From Cloacibacterium normanense (GTDB lineage Bacteria > Bacteroidota > Bacteroidia > Flavobacteriales > Weeksellaceae), in assembly GCF_002943105.1 (NCBI RefSeq), contig NZ_PTPZ01000005.1:62001-126000 (forward strand): a DNA stretch of 64,000 nucleotides, read 5' to 3'. The notes beneath the pieces are model-generated. The model did no database searches and was not told the DNA's origin. It saw only the letters and a list, made by a program, of their open reading frames with translations. The position numbers and the translations under genes are program-made. The stretch's first letter is position 1; each line of letters begins with the position of its first letter. Shown here piece after piece: positions 28,530 to 39,070 of this stretch.

Positions 28530-29114
28530 TTACTTATAAAAACTACTTCCGTCTAAATATTCAAAAACTTCTGGTGGAAGCATAGGTCTTACATTTTTGC
28601 CTTCTTTAATCATATTTCTAATTTCTGTGGCAGAAAGTTCTATTATCGGTGCATTTACCATGCTGATGTTTTCGTGCTGTAGATATTCACTGTCTTTTTT
28701 CTCACCTTCAAAAGTTCTGGGATAGACAATGATTTGATAATCAGACATCAGTTTTTCTGCGTTTTTCCATTTAGGAAGCGAGTCTAGATTATCTTCGCCC
28801 ATAATCAGCGCAAAAGAATAATTGGGATATTTTTCTTTGAGATAAGTAAGCGTATCAATCGTGTAACTTGGCTTTGGTAAAGAAAACTCTACGTTTGAAG
28901 CGCGCATTTTAGGATAGTTTTTCACTGCAAGTTGCACCATATCAAGACGATTGTGGTCTGTAAGCAATGATTTTTTATCTTTAAATGGATTTTGCGGAGA
29001 AACCACAAACCAAAGTTCATCCATATCCGAATTTTCTAAAATATAGTTCGCCAAAATCAAATGCCCAATATGAATGGGATTAAATGAGCCGAAAAATAGT
29101 CCGATTTTTTTCAT
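28530..29114 (-). CDS. nadD: Nicotinate-nucleotide adenylyltransferase
   Basis: NadD transfers AMP from ATP to nicotinate mononucleotide in NAD biosynthesis. The 194-residue product begins with the nucleotidyltransferase motif GLFFGSFNPIHIGHLILAN, which contains the HxGH signature, and has the C-terminal motif ISMVNAPIIELSATEIRNMI (the ISSTxIR equivalent) near residue 150. The length is normal. It is separated from recJ by the inserted IVP gene and its repeats. Confidence 0.95.
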   Translation of the reverse strand: MKKIGLFFGSFNPIHIGHLILANYILENSDMDELWFVVSPQNPFKDKKSLLTDHNRLDMVQLAVKNYPKMRASNVEFSLPKPSYTIDTLTYLKEKYPNYSFALIMGEDNLDSLPKWKNAEKLMSDYQIIVYPRTFEGEKKDSEYLQHENISMVNAPIIELSATEIRNMIKEGKNVRPMLPPEVFEYLDGSSFYK

Positions 29115-29120
29115 TAAAGG

Positions 29121-29148
29121 GTTTAGGAGTTAGGGATTAGATTTTTGG
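29121..29148. repeat. Left heptamer array flanking the IVP gene
   Basis: Four 7-bp units (GTTTAGG, AGTTAGG, GATTAGA, TTTTTGG) lie just downstream of the IVP stop. They include TTAGGGATTAG (29130-29140), an exact reverse complement of CTAATCCCTAA in the right array. Confidence 0.65.
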
Positions 29149-29174
29149 ATTGATGTGATAAGAGAGTTTAGCAT

Positions 29175-29492
29175 TTAAGCAATTTCTATAAATTTTGTAT
29201 CAAAATCTTGATATTGTTCTTCGGAAATAAAATTTAAGTTTTTAGAAATTAGAAATTGTGTTTCTAATTCTGCTAAACTTCCTCTTGCAATTTTTAAAAA
29301 TTGAATATAATCATTAGAACTTCTTCTAGGATGGCCTTCTGAAATATTAGATGGGATAGAAACGGATGCTCTTCTGATTTGGGAAGTTAAGCCGAAGATT
29401 TCATGTTTAGGATATTTTTCTGTTAAATGATAAATTTCTGTAACCAAAGAAACAGACTTTTGCCAAACAATCAAACTTTTGAAATCTCCCAT
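29175..29492 (-). CDS. Four-helix-bundle protein (S23 / IVP family)
   Basis: The 105-residue product shows the family signature in full: FKSLIVWQKSVSLVTEIY near the start, FGLTSQIRRASVSIPSNISEG at the centre and FLKIARGSLAELETQ further on. Such proteins are encoded by intervening sequences in 23S rRNA and by scattered genes, and are related to the Avd accessory protein of diversity-generating retroelements. It is somewhat shorter than the usual 115-125 residues. Inverted arrays of 7-bp repeats flank it between nadD and recJ. The function is unknown. Confidence 0.9.
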   Translation of the reverse strand: MGDFKSLIVWQKSVSLVTEIYHLTEKYPKHEIFGLTSQIRRASVSIPSNISEGHPRRSSNDYIQFLKIARGSLAELETQFLISKNLNFISEEQYQDFDTKFIEIA

Positions 29493-29493
29493 A

Positions 29494-29528
29494 ACTAATC
29501 CCTAAATCTTAATTCCTAATTCCTAAAT
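29494..29528. repeat. Right heptamer array flanking the IVP gene
   Basis: Five 7-bp units (ACTAATC, CCTAAAT, CTTAATT, CCTAATT, CCTAAAT) run from the IVP start codon into the end of recJ. They are in the opposite orientation to the left array. The last codons of recJ (Phe-Arg-Asn-stop) are encoded by the array. Confidence 0.7.
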
Positions 29529-31228
29529 TTCACATCACGAATATTCAAATAATAGGTTACATTTCCTTTCCAGTGATTTTCTTCTACGGTAAAAGCAATG
29601 TCGAAATTTTTAGTTTTGAAATCATCCATATATTGACCTAATTTAAAGCCAATACATTCTATATTTCTGCCAGAAACCGGTTGATGAATGTAGAATTTTA
29701 GGTGATTTCCGTCTTTACCCATTTGTTTTACGTAACCAGAAACTTTTTGGTTTCTCAGTTCTAAAACAGGCTTCATATTGTGTGGACCAAAAGGTGATAA
29801 TTTTCTGTGAAAATTAAAGAAATCACGGTTTAAATCTTCTATTTCAATAACAGAATCTATCGTAATGGAAGGGAATTTTTGGTGTTCCTGAATTTTTTCG
29901 GCCACTACTTTTTCAAATTTTTCTTTGAAAGCTTCAAATTTATCTTTCTCCATCGAAAGTCCAGCCGCAGCTTGATGTCCCCCGAATTTTAGGAAATATT
30001 CACTACAAGCTTCTAAGGCTTCGTGCACATCAAAATCTGAAACGCTTCTCGCAGAAGCTACCATTTCGCCATTGTTTCCATCGGTGAAAACCAAAGTCGG
30101 TTTGTAGTACACTTCCGTCAGTCTAGAAGCTACAATCCCGATAACGCCTTTGTTCCATTCATTGTGATAAACCACAGTGGTGAAATTATTTTCTTGTTGG
30201 GTTTCGATGACTTGGTTAAAGGCAGATTGAGTAGTATTGGCATCTAATTCTCGTCTGGAATCGTTGAGGTTTAAGATGTCGTCTACAATTTGATGAGCGT
30301 GTTTTAAATTGTCTGAAATCATCAGTTCTACCGCAGCTTTTCCATGAGAAATTCTTCCTGCAGCATTGATTTTCGGAGCAATTTCGAAAACGATGTTAGA
30401 AATATCAAACGTAGCAATTTTTTCTTCAGGAATCAGAAGTCTTATTCCTAATTTTCTGGTTTTTCTTAAGGTTTTTAATCCCAGTTTTGCTAGAACTCTA
30501 TTTTCGCCAGTCATTGCTACAATATCTGCCGCAATAGAAATAGCGAGTAAATCGGTAAGTTCATAGAGTTCGTTTTCTGGAATTTTATAAATGGTATTAA
30601 GACCTTGACATAATTTAAAGCCCACTCCACAACCCGAAAGTTCTTTGTAAGGATATCTGCAATCGGTTCTTTTTGGGTCTAAAACTGCAAAAGCTTTTGG
30701 TAATTCTTCGCCTGGTAAATGGTGGTCGCAAATAATAAAATCAATGCCAAGAGAACTGGCATATTCTATTTTATCTAATGCTTTAATTCCACAATCTAAT
30801 GCTATGATAAGTGAGAATCCGTTTTCTTTAGCGAAATTAATTCCCTCATCAGAAATTCCATACCCTTCAGAATAACGGTCTGGAATATAGAAATCTAAAT
30901 ATTTTTTTTCTACAATTTTAGAAAGATAAAGATACATGAGCGAAACTGCAGTAGTTCCGTCTACATCATAATCGCCGTAAACCAAAATTTTTTCGCCGTT
31001 TTCTATTGCAGAGGCAATTCTGTCTACTGCCAATTGCATATCTTTCATCAAAAACGGACTGTGAATATCTTCTAACTTTGGTTTGAAGAATTCTCTGGCT
31101 TTTTGGTAATCATCAATGCCTCTTAGAACCAAAATTTTTGATTCTAAAGTCCCGAAACCAATTGAAGAACTGATGCTGTCTACAATTTCTTCATCAGGTG
31201 CTGGTTTGTATATCCATTTTTGGCTCAT
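29516..31228 (-). CDS. recJ: Single-stranded-DNA-specific exonuclease RecJ
   Basis: RecJ degrades single-stranded DNA 5' to 3' in recombination and repair. The 570-residue product has the DHH phosphoesterase motifs: VYGDYDVDGTTAVSLMY near residue 80, ALDCGI near 140, ICDHHLPG near 160 and NAAGRISHGKAAVEL near 290. The DHHA1 motif appears as FGGHQAAAGLS near residue 420, followed by an OB-like domain. The C-terminal end is formed by the flanking heptamer array. A -7 motif (TAACTTTG, 31241-31234) only 5 bases before the start suggests a nearly leaderless message. Confidence 0.95.
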   Translation of the reverse strand: MSQKWIYKPAPDEEIVDSISSSIGFGTLESKILVLRGIDDYQKAREFFKPKLEDIHSPFLMKDMQLAVDRIASAIENGEKILVYGDYDVDGTTAVSLMYLYLSKIVEKKYLDFYIPDRYSEGYGISDEGINFAKENGFSLIIALDCGIKALDKIEYASSLGIDFIICDHHLPGEELPKAFAVLDPKRTDCRYPYKELSGCGVGFKLCQGLNTIYKIPENELYELTDLLAISIAADIVAMTGENRVLAKLGLKTLRKTRKLGIRLLIPEEKIATFDISNIVFEIAPKINAAGRISHGKAAVELMISDNLKHAHQIVDDILNLNDSRRELDANTTQSAFNQVIETQQENNFTTVVYHNEWNKGVIGIVASRLTEVYYKPTLVFTDGNNGEMVASARSVSDFDVHEALEACSEYFLKFGGHQAAAGLSMEKDKFEAFKEKFEKVVAEKIQEHQKFPSITIDSVIEIEDLNRDFFNFHRKLSPFGPHNMKPVLELRNQKVSGYVKQMGKDGNHLKFYIHQPVSGRNIECIGFKLGQYMDDFKTKNFDIAFTVEENHWKGNVTYYLNIRDVKFRN

Positions 31229-31233
31229 AAATG

Positions 31234-31241
31234 CAAAGTTA
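31234..31241 (-). promoter_or_regulatory. Predicted -7 element of the recJ promoter
   Basis: TAACTTTG on the minus strand fits TAnnTTTG. The start codon is 5 bases after it, so transcription probably begins at or next to the ATG. Confidence 0.5.
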
Positions 31242-31286
31242 GAAATTTAAATTCATTTAAATTAGAATAGTTATAAATTATGTCTA

Positions 31287-31320
31287 TTGACTATTATATA
31301 CATGATAATTTCTATTTTTG
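31287..31320 (+). promoter_or_regulatory. Promoter of the lipoprotein gene at 31336
   Basis: TTG at 31287-31289, a 23-base spacer and TATTTTTG at 31313-31320 match the Bacteroidetes promoter. The overlap with an in-frame TTG codon at 31318 argues for the ATG at 31336 as start. Confidence 0.6.
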
Positions 31321-31335
31321 TTTAAACTAAAAATC

Positions 31336-31710
31336 ATGAAATTTATTTCAGTTGTTCTTCTCGGCTTTTTTACATTTTTTATTTCTTGTAGAGAGCTTTC
31401 AGAGCAAATTAATTCACCTTTTCAAGGAAATTGGAGTGGAGATTATCAAGGTGCAGAAAATGGAACACTCACTTTTAAGATTACTTCTGAAGGAAACATT
31501 GTAGGCTCCAAAATATCTACTTCTAAAAATTATTCTGAAGAATTTTTAGGCTATATTTTTGCTGATGGAGAATTTTCTTGCAATACCAGAAATGGATTTT
31601 TGTTCAAAGGGAAAATTACAGATGTAAATGCTAAAACTTACTCAGGAAATTGGACGCAGAATTTCAATAATACGACTTTTCAAGGAACTTTCACTTTTAA
31701 GAAGAATTAA
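31336..31710 (+). CDS. Small lipoprotein of unknown function
   Basis: The 124-residue product has a lipoprotein signal (MKFISVVLLGFFTFFISC, modified Cys near residue 18). The rest is a small beta-rich domain with repeated G-x-W/F patterns: FQGNWSGDYQGAENGTLTF near residue 31, then ADGEFSC, GFLFKGKITD and FQGTFTFKKN at the end. This recalls a small beta-barrel or lipocalin-like domain, but I recognise no named family. It is monocistronic with its own promoter and terminator, and divergent from recJ. Confidence 0.7.
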   Translation: MKFISVVLLGFFTFFISCRELSEQINSPFQGNWSGDYQGAENGTLTFKITSEGNIVGSKISTSKNYSEEFLGYIFADGEFSCNTRNGFLFKGKITDVNAKTYSGNWTQNFNNTTFQGTFTFKKN

Positions 31711-31727
31711 ATCAACGTTAAAAAAAT

Positions 31728-31764
31728 AAAAACCGCCCAAAATTTTTGAGCGGTTTATTTTTTA
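31728..31764. terminator. Bidirectional terminator between the lipoprotein and ABC-F genes
   Basis: AAACCGC (31730-31736) and GCGGTTT (31750-31756) form a stem extended, after one C-A mismatch, by CAAAA/TTTTG, with A-runs and T-runs on both sides. Confidence 0.78.
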
Positions 31765-31779
31765 CATTAGCCTTTCAGC

Positions 31780-33778
<1,999 letters not shown>

Positions 33779-34237
33779 ATGAAGATAGAAAAAACCATAA
33801 ATATTTTAAATAAACGAGCAAAATTCGAATATGAAATTTTAGAACAGATAGAAGCAGGAATTGTTCTTACGGGAACCGAAATTAAAGCGCTACGTTCTTC
33901 TAAAGCATCTATTACAGAGAGTTTTTGTCAATTTATAGAAAATGAGCTATTCGTTGTGAATATGAGTATTGATGAGTATAAATTGGGAACTTTTTATAAT
34001 CATAAAATCAAAAGAGAGCGTAAACTCTTATTACACAAAAAAGAATTGCAAAAGTTTCAAAGGAAGTTGAAGGATGTAGGGATGACTATAGTGCCATTAA
34101 AGCTATACATTAATGACAGAGGAAAGGCAAAAATGCTTATAGCACTAGGAAAAGGGAAGAAACTTTTTGATAAAAGAGAAACAATAAAAAACAGAGAAAA
34201 TAAAAGAAATTTAGACAGAATATTAAAGAAAACCTAA
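33779..34237 (+). CDS. smpB: SsrA-binding protein SmpB
   Basis: SmpB binds tmRNA and is needed for rescue of stalled ribosomes (trans-translation). The 152-residue product begins MKIEKTINILNKRAKFEY and has EAGIVLTGTEIKALRSSKASITESF near residues 26-50. The tail is basic and helical (GKGKKLFDKRETIKNRENKR). The ATG at 33779 is chosen over an upstream TTG (33767) because it gives the family length and N-terminus. It is monocistronic or co-transcribed with ompA, 67 bases downstream. Confidence 0.95.
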   Translation: MKIEKTINILNKRAKFEYEILEQIEAGIVLTGTEIKALRSSKASITESFCQFIENELFVVNMSIDEYKLGTFYNHKIKRERKLLLHKKELQKFQRKLKDVGMTIVPLKLYINDRGKAKMLIALGKGKKLFDKRETIKNRENKRNLDRILKKT

Positions 34238-34304
34238 AAAAACTTTGTTTTTAACGATATTTTGTGTTTATTTTGCATTATCAATTATTTAATCATTTAA
34301 TTCT

Positions 34305-35738
34305 ATGAAAAATCTAAAATTAGGAATTTCAGCATTGGCACTTACACTTGCCTCTACTGCTTTCGCTCAGACTACTTCTAACCCTTGGGTTATCGGAGTT
34401 GGTGCACATGGAGTGAATCATATGGGAGTTGCTAACGGTGGTGTTGGCAAAGTATTTGATAACTTTGATCAAGTTTTCACACTTAACAACTATACTATTA
34501 CACCTCCTTTGTCAAAATTAACTGTTGCAAGAAACCTTAACAAGTATTTCGTTCTTGATTGGCAAACTTCAGTTGGAAATGTAGACAACAAGAGATTTGC
34601 AATGGGTAAAGAATTCTTCTTGCAAACAGGTCTTGGTTTGCAATTTAAATTTGCTAGCCTTTGGAATGAAGAATCATGGTTTGATCCGTATGCAAGAGTT
34701 GGAGCCAACTATTTAAGACATGATTATTCAGGTCTTACTTTCCCAAGTTATGATTATGCTAATGATGTATTAAGAGGGACTTATAATAGTGATGATGTAA
34801 CTGGAAAAGCAAACCATTTTACAGCTGCTGCGGGGTTAGGTGCAAATTTATGGTTGACAAAAAACTTTGGATTTAATTTACAAGGAGATTATGTTTCTAC
34901 CCCTGGAAATAATTCAAACGTTGCTGATTTTTGGCAAGCTTCTGCTTCATTAATGTTCAGATTCGGTAACACAGATAAAGACAAAGATGGTATTAAAGAT
35001 AAAGACGATGCTTGTCCAGACGTACCTGGTTTAGCTCAATTCCAAGGTTGTCCTGATACAGACGGTGATGGAGTTGCTGATAAAGATGATAACTGTCCAG
35101 AAGTTGCTGGTCCAGTAGAAAATAACGGTTGTCCTTGGCCAGATACAGATGGTGATGGTGTTCTTGACAAAGATGACGCTTGTCCATCAGTAGCAGGTCC
35201 TGCTGCAAACAATGGTTGCCCTTGGCCAGATACAGATGGTGACGGTATCCTTGATAAAGATGATGCTTGTCCTACAGTTGCTGGTTTAGCTCAGTATAAC
35301 GGTTGCCCAAGAACTGATGTTAACGTAGCTGATGATGTAACTAAAGCATTAAACGATATCTTATTTGATTTCAACAAAGCTACAATCAGACCAGAATCTA
35401 AAGAAAAATTAGACCAAGCTGCTGCTTACATTAAAGATTTCCCTGCTGGTAAATTCTTAATCGAAGGTAGAACAGATAAAAAAGGTTCTGATGCTTACAA
35501 TTTAAAACTTTCTAGACAAAGAGCCGCTTCTGTTGTTGCTGCTTTAGAAGCTAGAGGTGTAGCTCCTGAACAACTTAAATCAAGAGGTGTTGGTGAAGCT
35601 AAAGCTACTGTAGCTGAAACTGCATCTGACGCTGAAAGATTATCAGACAGAAGAGTAGTTGTAGAAGCTATTTCTGCTGCTGATTGGGATGCTATCCAAA
35701 AATCAGATGTTCCAGCTCCAAAAAAATCTAAAAAATAA
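34305..35738 (+). CDS. OmpA family outer-membrane protein with thrombospondin-3 repeats
   Basis: The 477-residue product has a signal peptide ending near AFAQ (residue 22) and an N-terminal beta-barrel (residues 25-225). Four calcium-binding TSP3-type repeats follow, of the form DxDxDGxxDKDDxCP...NGCP, around residues 225-345. The C-terminal OmpA domain binds peptidoglycan (ILFDFNKATIRPESKEKL near 350, GRTDKKGSDAYNLKLSRQRA near 385 and LSDRRVVVEA near 448). It tethers the outer membrane to the cell wall. A strong terminator follows. Confidence 0.95.
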   Translation: MKNLKLGISALALTLASTAFAQTTSNPWVIGVGAHGVNHMGVANGGVGKVFDNFDQVFTLNNYTITPPLSKLTVARNLNKYFVLDWQTSVGNVDNKRFAMGKEFFLQTGLGLQFKFASLWNEESWFDPYARVGANYLRHDYSGLTFPSYDYANDVLRGTYNSDDVTGKANHFTAAAGLGANLWLTKNFGFNLQGDYVSTPGNNSNVADFWQASASLMFRFGNTDKDKDGIKDKDDACPDVPGLAQFQGCPDTDGDGVADKDDNCPEVAGPVENNGCPWPDTDGDGVLDKDDACPSVAGPAANNGCPWPDTDGDGILDKDDACPTVAGLAQYNGCPRTDVNVADDVTKALNDILFDFNKATIRPESKEKLDQAAAYIKDFPAGKFLIEGRTDKKGSDAYNLKLSRQRAASVVAALEARGVAPEQLKSRGVGEAKATVAETASDAERLSDRRVVVEAISAADWDAIQKSDVPAPKKSKK

Positions 35739-35760
35739 TCAATTATTTTAAGATAAATTT

Positions 35761-35790
35761 AAACACCCTTATTTTTAAGGGTGTTTTTTT
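35761..35790 (+). terminator. Terminator after ompA
   Basis: AAACACCCTTA (35761-35771) pairs with TAAGGGTGTTT (35776-35786), with a four-base loop and a T-run. Confidence 0.92.
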
Positions 35791-35803
35791 GTGCTAATTT
35801 TCT

Positions 35804-35811
35804 TATTTTTG
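35804..35811 (+). promoter_or_regulatory. Predicted -7 element of the yebC promoter
   Basis: TATTTTTG matches TAnnTTTG, 20 bases before the ATG at 35832, between the ompA terminator and the gene. Confidence 0.55.
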
Positions 35812-35831
35812 CAAACGTAAAATATCAAATT

Positions 35832-36572
35832 ATGGGACGCGCATTCGAATATAGAAAGGCTTCAAAAATGGCTCGATGGGATAAAATGGCCAAAACATTT
35901 TCTAAAATTGGGAAAGATATTGCTATTGCAGTAAAAGCTGGTGGTCCAGATCCAGATTCTAATCCTGCTCTTAGAAGATGTATTCAAAATGCAAAAGGGG
36001 CAAATATGCCTAAAGATAATGTAGAAAGAGCGATTAAGAAAGCTTCTGGAGCAGATGCAGAACATTATGATGAGGTTACTTATGAAGGATATGGACAAGG
36101 TGGTGTAGCTTTCTTCGTAGAGTGTACAACGAATAACTCTACCAGAACGGTTGCAAACGTAAGAGCAATTTTCAATAAGTTTGATGGTAATTTAGGTAAG
36201 AACGGGGAGTTAGCTTTCATCTTTGATAGAAAAGGAATTTTCACCATAGATAAATCTTTAATCAAAATGGATTGGGATGACTTCGAGATGGAAATGATTG
36301 ATGGTGGTGCAGAAGATATTGATAGCGACGAAGAAGAAGTGATGATTACCACTGCATTTGAAGATTTTGGTTCTATGTCTCATAAATTAGATGATTTAGG
36401 CATAGAAGCTAAAAGTGCGGAACTACAAAGAATTGCAAATAATACCAAAGAAGTAAACGAAGAACAGTTCAAAGCCAATATGAAAATGCTAGAACGTTTC
36501 GAAGATGATGATGATGTGCAAAACGTTTACCACAATATGGAAATTACAGACGAATTAATGAATTCTCTATAA
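35832..36572 (+). CDS. YebC/PmpR-family regulatory protein
   Basis: YebC-family proteins are cytoplasmic; some bind DNA as regulators, and recent work links members to translation of proline-rich stretches. The 246-residue product starts MGRAFEYRKASKMARWDK, the canonical start, and has NMPKDNVERAIKKASG near residue 60, EGYGQGGVAFFVECTTNN near 86 and GELAFIFDRKG near 125. A longer frame begins with a GTG inside the ompA terminator, but the ATG at 35832 follows a promoter and fits the family start. It has its own terminator. Confidence 0.95.
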   Translation: MGRAFEYRKASKMARWDKMAKTFSKIGKDIAIAVKAGGPDPDSNPALRRCIQNAKGANMPKDNVERAIKKASGADAEHYDEVTYEGYGQGGVAFFVECTTNNSTRTVANVRAIFNKFDGNLGKNGELAFIFDRKGIFTIDKSLIKMDWDDFEMEMIDGGAEDIDSDEEEVMITTAFEDFGSMSHKLDDLGIEAKSAELQRIANNTKEVNEEQFKANMKMLERFEDDDDVQNVYHNMEITDELMNSL

Positions 36573-36575
36573 AAA

Positions 36576-36605
36576 TAAAAAGCCACAAATTTTGCGGCTT
36601 TTTTT
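36576..36605. terminator. Bidirectional terminator after yebC
   Basis: AAAAGCC (36578-36584) and GGCTTTT (36596-36602) form a stem extended by CAAA/TTTG after one mismatch. It overlaps the stop codon of the minus-strand gene at 36604 and ends in a T-run. Confidence 0.8.
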
Positions 36606-36897
36606 ATTGAGGAAATACATCTTCTATATCTTTCATTCTTAGCATTACAGAACGAGCATAAGAACAATGCGGAATAATAATCCATTTGTTTTCTCTCGAA
36701 AATTCTATGCCTTTTTCTACGAGTTTTTTTCCCATTCCTTGTCCCTCGAATTTAGGAAAAACCATTACATAAGAAATAATCAGTGTGTTTTTCTCTGGCT
36801 GAATCGTGTAAGTCAGTCTTCCGATTTCTTCGCTTTCATTTTTAAGAGAAATAAAGCCTCCGTTTCCGTTTTTATGATTTTCAAAAGTTAAATTCAT
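36604..36897 (-). CDS. Small GNAT-like acetyltransferase (YjdJ / Acetyltransf_CG type)
   Basis: The 97-residue product is a short version of the GNAT fold. It shows EEIGRLTYTI, the strand ISYVMVFPKFEGQGMGKKLVE near residue 40 with the acetyl-CoA loop GQGMGKKL, and the ending IIIPHCSYARSVM near residue 75. That ending, with a Cys and PxCxYA pattern, is typical of the YjdJ-type family. The substrate is unknown. It is a single gene, convergent with yebC. Confidence 0.85.
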   Translation of the reverse strand: MNLTFENHKNGNGGFISLKNESEEIGRLTYTIQPEKNTLIISYVMVFPKFEGQGMGKKLVEKGIEFSRENKWIIIPHCSYARSVMLRMKDIEDVFPQ

Positions 36898-36993
36898 AAT
36901 CTAAATTTTTATAAAAGTAAGAAATTTTAAAATTCGAACATCATATAATTGCATTTGATTAAATTTCCTTATAATTTAGCATTTCTGTAAATT

Positions 36994-38250
36994 ATGAAAA
37001 TTTCAAAATCACATCTTTTAGACGGAAAAACTATTTCCATTACAGGTTCGAAAAGCATCTCGAATCGATTGCTTATTTTGGGCAAATTATTTGGAGATTT
37101 AAAAATAGAAAACCTTTCAAATAGTCAAGATACTCAACTTTTACAAAAAGCACTCAACGAAGATTCTGAAATAGTAGATATCCATCACGCTGGAACTGCA
37201 ATGCGTTTTTTGACCTCATTTTATGCCATTCAAGAAGGAAGAAAAACCATTCTTACTGGTTCGGAAAGGATGAAACAGAGACCTATAAAACCTTTGGTTG
37301 ATGCATTGCGTGAATTAGGTGCAGAAATTAATTATTTAGAAAGCGAAGGTTTTCCGCCTTTAGAAATTCACGGAAAGAAAATTGAAAAGAATTTTGTGAA
37401 AATCCCTGCCAATATTTCTTCACAGTTTATTACGTCATTATTATTGATAGGTGCAAGTTTAGAAAACGGTTTAGAAATAGATTTGCAAGGCGAAATTACC
37501 TCTCGTTCTTATATTAAAATGACACTTAAAATCTTAAAAGATATCGGAGTTGAAACACATTTTGAAGGAAATACTATAAAAATATTAAGTGCAGCGTCAT
37601 CTTTATCGAATCAAAAATTAGATAGGCATTATCACTCTTCTAAGATTAAGCATTACATCGTGGAAAGCGATTGGAGTTCTGCTTCTTATTTTTATTCTTT
37701 GGTGGCAATTGGTAAGAAAAAAATGCATCTCAAGAGTTTTTATGCTCATTCATTACAAGGAGATTCTGCTTTGAAGGAAATTTATTTGAAATTTTTTGGA
37801 GTAAATACCATTTCTGATGCAGGAGAGAATAAAATTACATTACTTCCAGATACTCATTTTCAATATCCAGAAAAATTTGTTTTGGATATGAATGATTGTC
37901 CAGATATTGCACAAACGGTTTGTGTAACGTGTGTTGCGCTAAAATTACCTTTTGAAATTTCAGGTTTAGGAACTTTGAAAGTAAAGGAAACCGACAGATT
38001 GGTTGCACTCCAAAATGAATTAGAAAAAATAGGTTGTAGAACAGAAATTACCGAAAATTCCATCAAATCTTTAGAATTTTTTGAGTCAAATAGTGAGATT
38101 TCTATTGCAACGTACAACGATCACAGAATGGCGATGAGTTTTGCGCCGTTTGCTTTGGTAAAAGAATTAGACATACAAAACGAAGACGTGGTAGAAAAAT
38201 CTTATCCAGATTTTTGGACGGATTTTTTTGAGATTACGGAGAAATCGTAA
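36994..38250 (+). CDS. aroA: 3-phosphoshikimate 1-carboxyvinyltransferase (EPSP synthase)
   Basis: EPSP synthase joins shikimate-3-phosphate and phosphoenolpyruvate in the chorismate pathway. The 418-residue product has ITGSKSISNRLLIL near residue 15, HAGTAMRFLTSF near 65, MKQRPIKPLVDALRELG near 90, DMNDCPDIAQT near 297, VKETDR near 330 and the late motif YNDHRMAMSFAPFA near 372, all typical. The length is slightly below the 427 of E. coli. An SDR gene follows after 27 bases and may be co-transcribed. Confidence 0.95.
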   Translation: MKISKSHLLDGKTISITGSKSISNRLLILGKLFGDLKIENLSNSQDTQLLQKALNEDSEIVDIHHAGTAMRFLTSFYAIQEGRKTILTGSERMKQRPIKPLVDALRELGAEINYLESEGFPPLEIHGKKIEKNFVKIPANISSQFITSLLLIGASLENGLEIDLQGEITSRSYIKMTLKILKDIGVETHFEGNTIKILSAASSLSNQKLDRHYHSSKIKHYIVESDWSSASYFYSLVAIGKKKMHLKSFYAHSLQGDSALKEIYLKFFGVNTISDAGENKITLLPDTHFQYPEKFVLDMNDCPDIAQTVCVTCVALKLPFEISGLGTLKVKETDRLVALQNELEKIGCRTEITENSIKSLEFFESNSEISIATYNDHRMAMSFAPFALVKELDIQNEDVVEKSYPDFWTDFFEITEKS

Positions 38251-38277
38251 TGATTTTTTTAATAAAAATAATAGTCG

Positions 38278-39066
38278 ATGACAATAATAATAACTGGAAC
38301 TTCCACAGGAATTGGCTTTACACTCGCTGAATATTTCGGAGAAAAAGGACATAAAGTTTTTGGTTTAAGTCGAAAAATTGTGGAAAGTCAATATTTTACT
38401 ACGATTCCAACCGATATTACAGATAACACACAAGTTCAAGCTGCGATTTCAGATATTCTAAAGACCGAAAGTAGAATAGATGTGCTCATCAATAATGCAG
38501 GAATGGGAATGGTAGGCGCTGTTGAAGATTCTACCAAAGAAGACATTTTGAAGCTATTCAACCTGAATTTAGTTGGGGCAGTGCAAATGATGAGCGCGGT
38601 AATGCCAAAAATGCGGGAACAAAAATTCGGAAAAATCATCAATGTTTCGAGTATAGGTTCAGAAATGGGACTTCCGTTTCGTGGATTTTATTCGGCTTCG
38701 AAATCTGCGCTGGATAAAGTGGTAGAAGCAATGCGTTACGAAGTTTATCAATGGAATGTAGAAGTTTGCAGTTTACATTTGGGAGATATTAAAACCAAAA
38801 TCGCAGAAAATAGAGTGAAAACTCAAGTTTCAGAACCGTATAAAAATGTTTTTGACAAAGTATATTCTTTGATGAATGCTCACGTTGACGAAGGAACAGA
38901 ACCTTTAGAAGTGGCTTTTTACATCGAAAAACTTTTAGAAAAAAAATCTTGGAAAGCACATTATTATTTCGGGAAGTTCGGGCAAAAAATAGGCGTGCCT
39001 CTCAAATGGATTCTTCCGCAGAAAACCTATGAAAATCTGATGAAGAAGTATAATAAAATGGATTAA
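38278..39066 (+). CDS. Short-chain dehydrogenase/reductase
   Basis: The 262-residue product is a classical SDR oxidoreductase. The cofactor motif TGTSTGIGF is at residues 6-14, NNAG near residue 71 and the catalytic Ser-Tyr-Lys set is in INVSSIGSEMG and YSASKSALDKVVEAM (YxxxK). The residues after the first beta strand do not settle between NAD and NADP. The C-terminal extension (WKAHYYFGKFGQKIGVPLKWIL) may bind a lipid or membrane. The substrate is unknown. It lies just after aroA but has no evident link with the shikimate pathway. Confidence 0.88.
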   Translation: MTIIITGTSTGIGFTLAEYFGEKGHKVFGLSRKIVESQYFTTIPTDITDNTQVQAAISDILKTESRIDVLINNAGMGMVGAVEDSTKEDILKLFNLNLVGAVQMMSAVMPKMREQKFGKIINVSSIGSEMGLPFRGFYSASKSALDKVVEAMRYEVYQWNVEVCSLHLGDIKTKIAENRVKTQVSEPYKNVFDKVYSLMNAHVDEGTEPLEVAFYIEKLLEKKSWKAHYYFGKFGQKIGVPLKWILPQKTYENLMKKYNKMD

Positions 39067-39070
39067 GGTT

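Noticed and set aside
29121-29528. Diversity-generating retroelement
   Set aside because: Only the Avd-like/IVP protein is present; there is no reverse transcriptase, template repeat or variable repeat.
34993-35208. His-rich minus-strand frame inside ompA
   Set aside because: It is the complement of the Asp-rich calcium-binding repeats; the pattern comes from the codons of the real gene.
35781-35831. GTG start for the YebC-family gene
   Set aside because: It lies inside the ompA terminator and upstream of a promoter; the ATG at 35832 gives the canonical MGRAFEYRK start.
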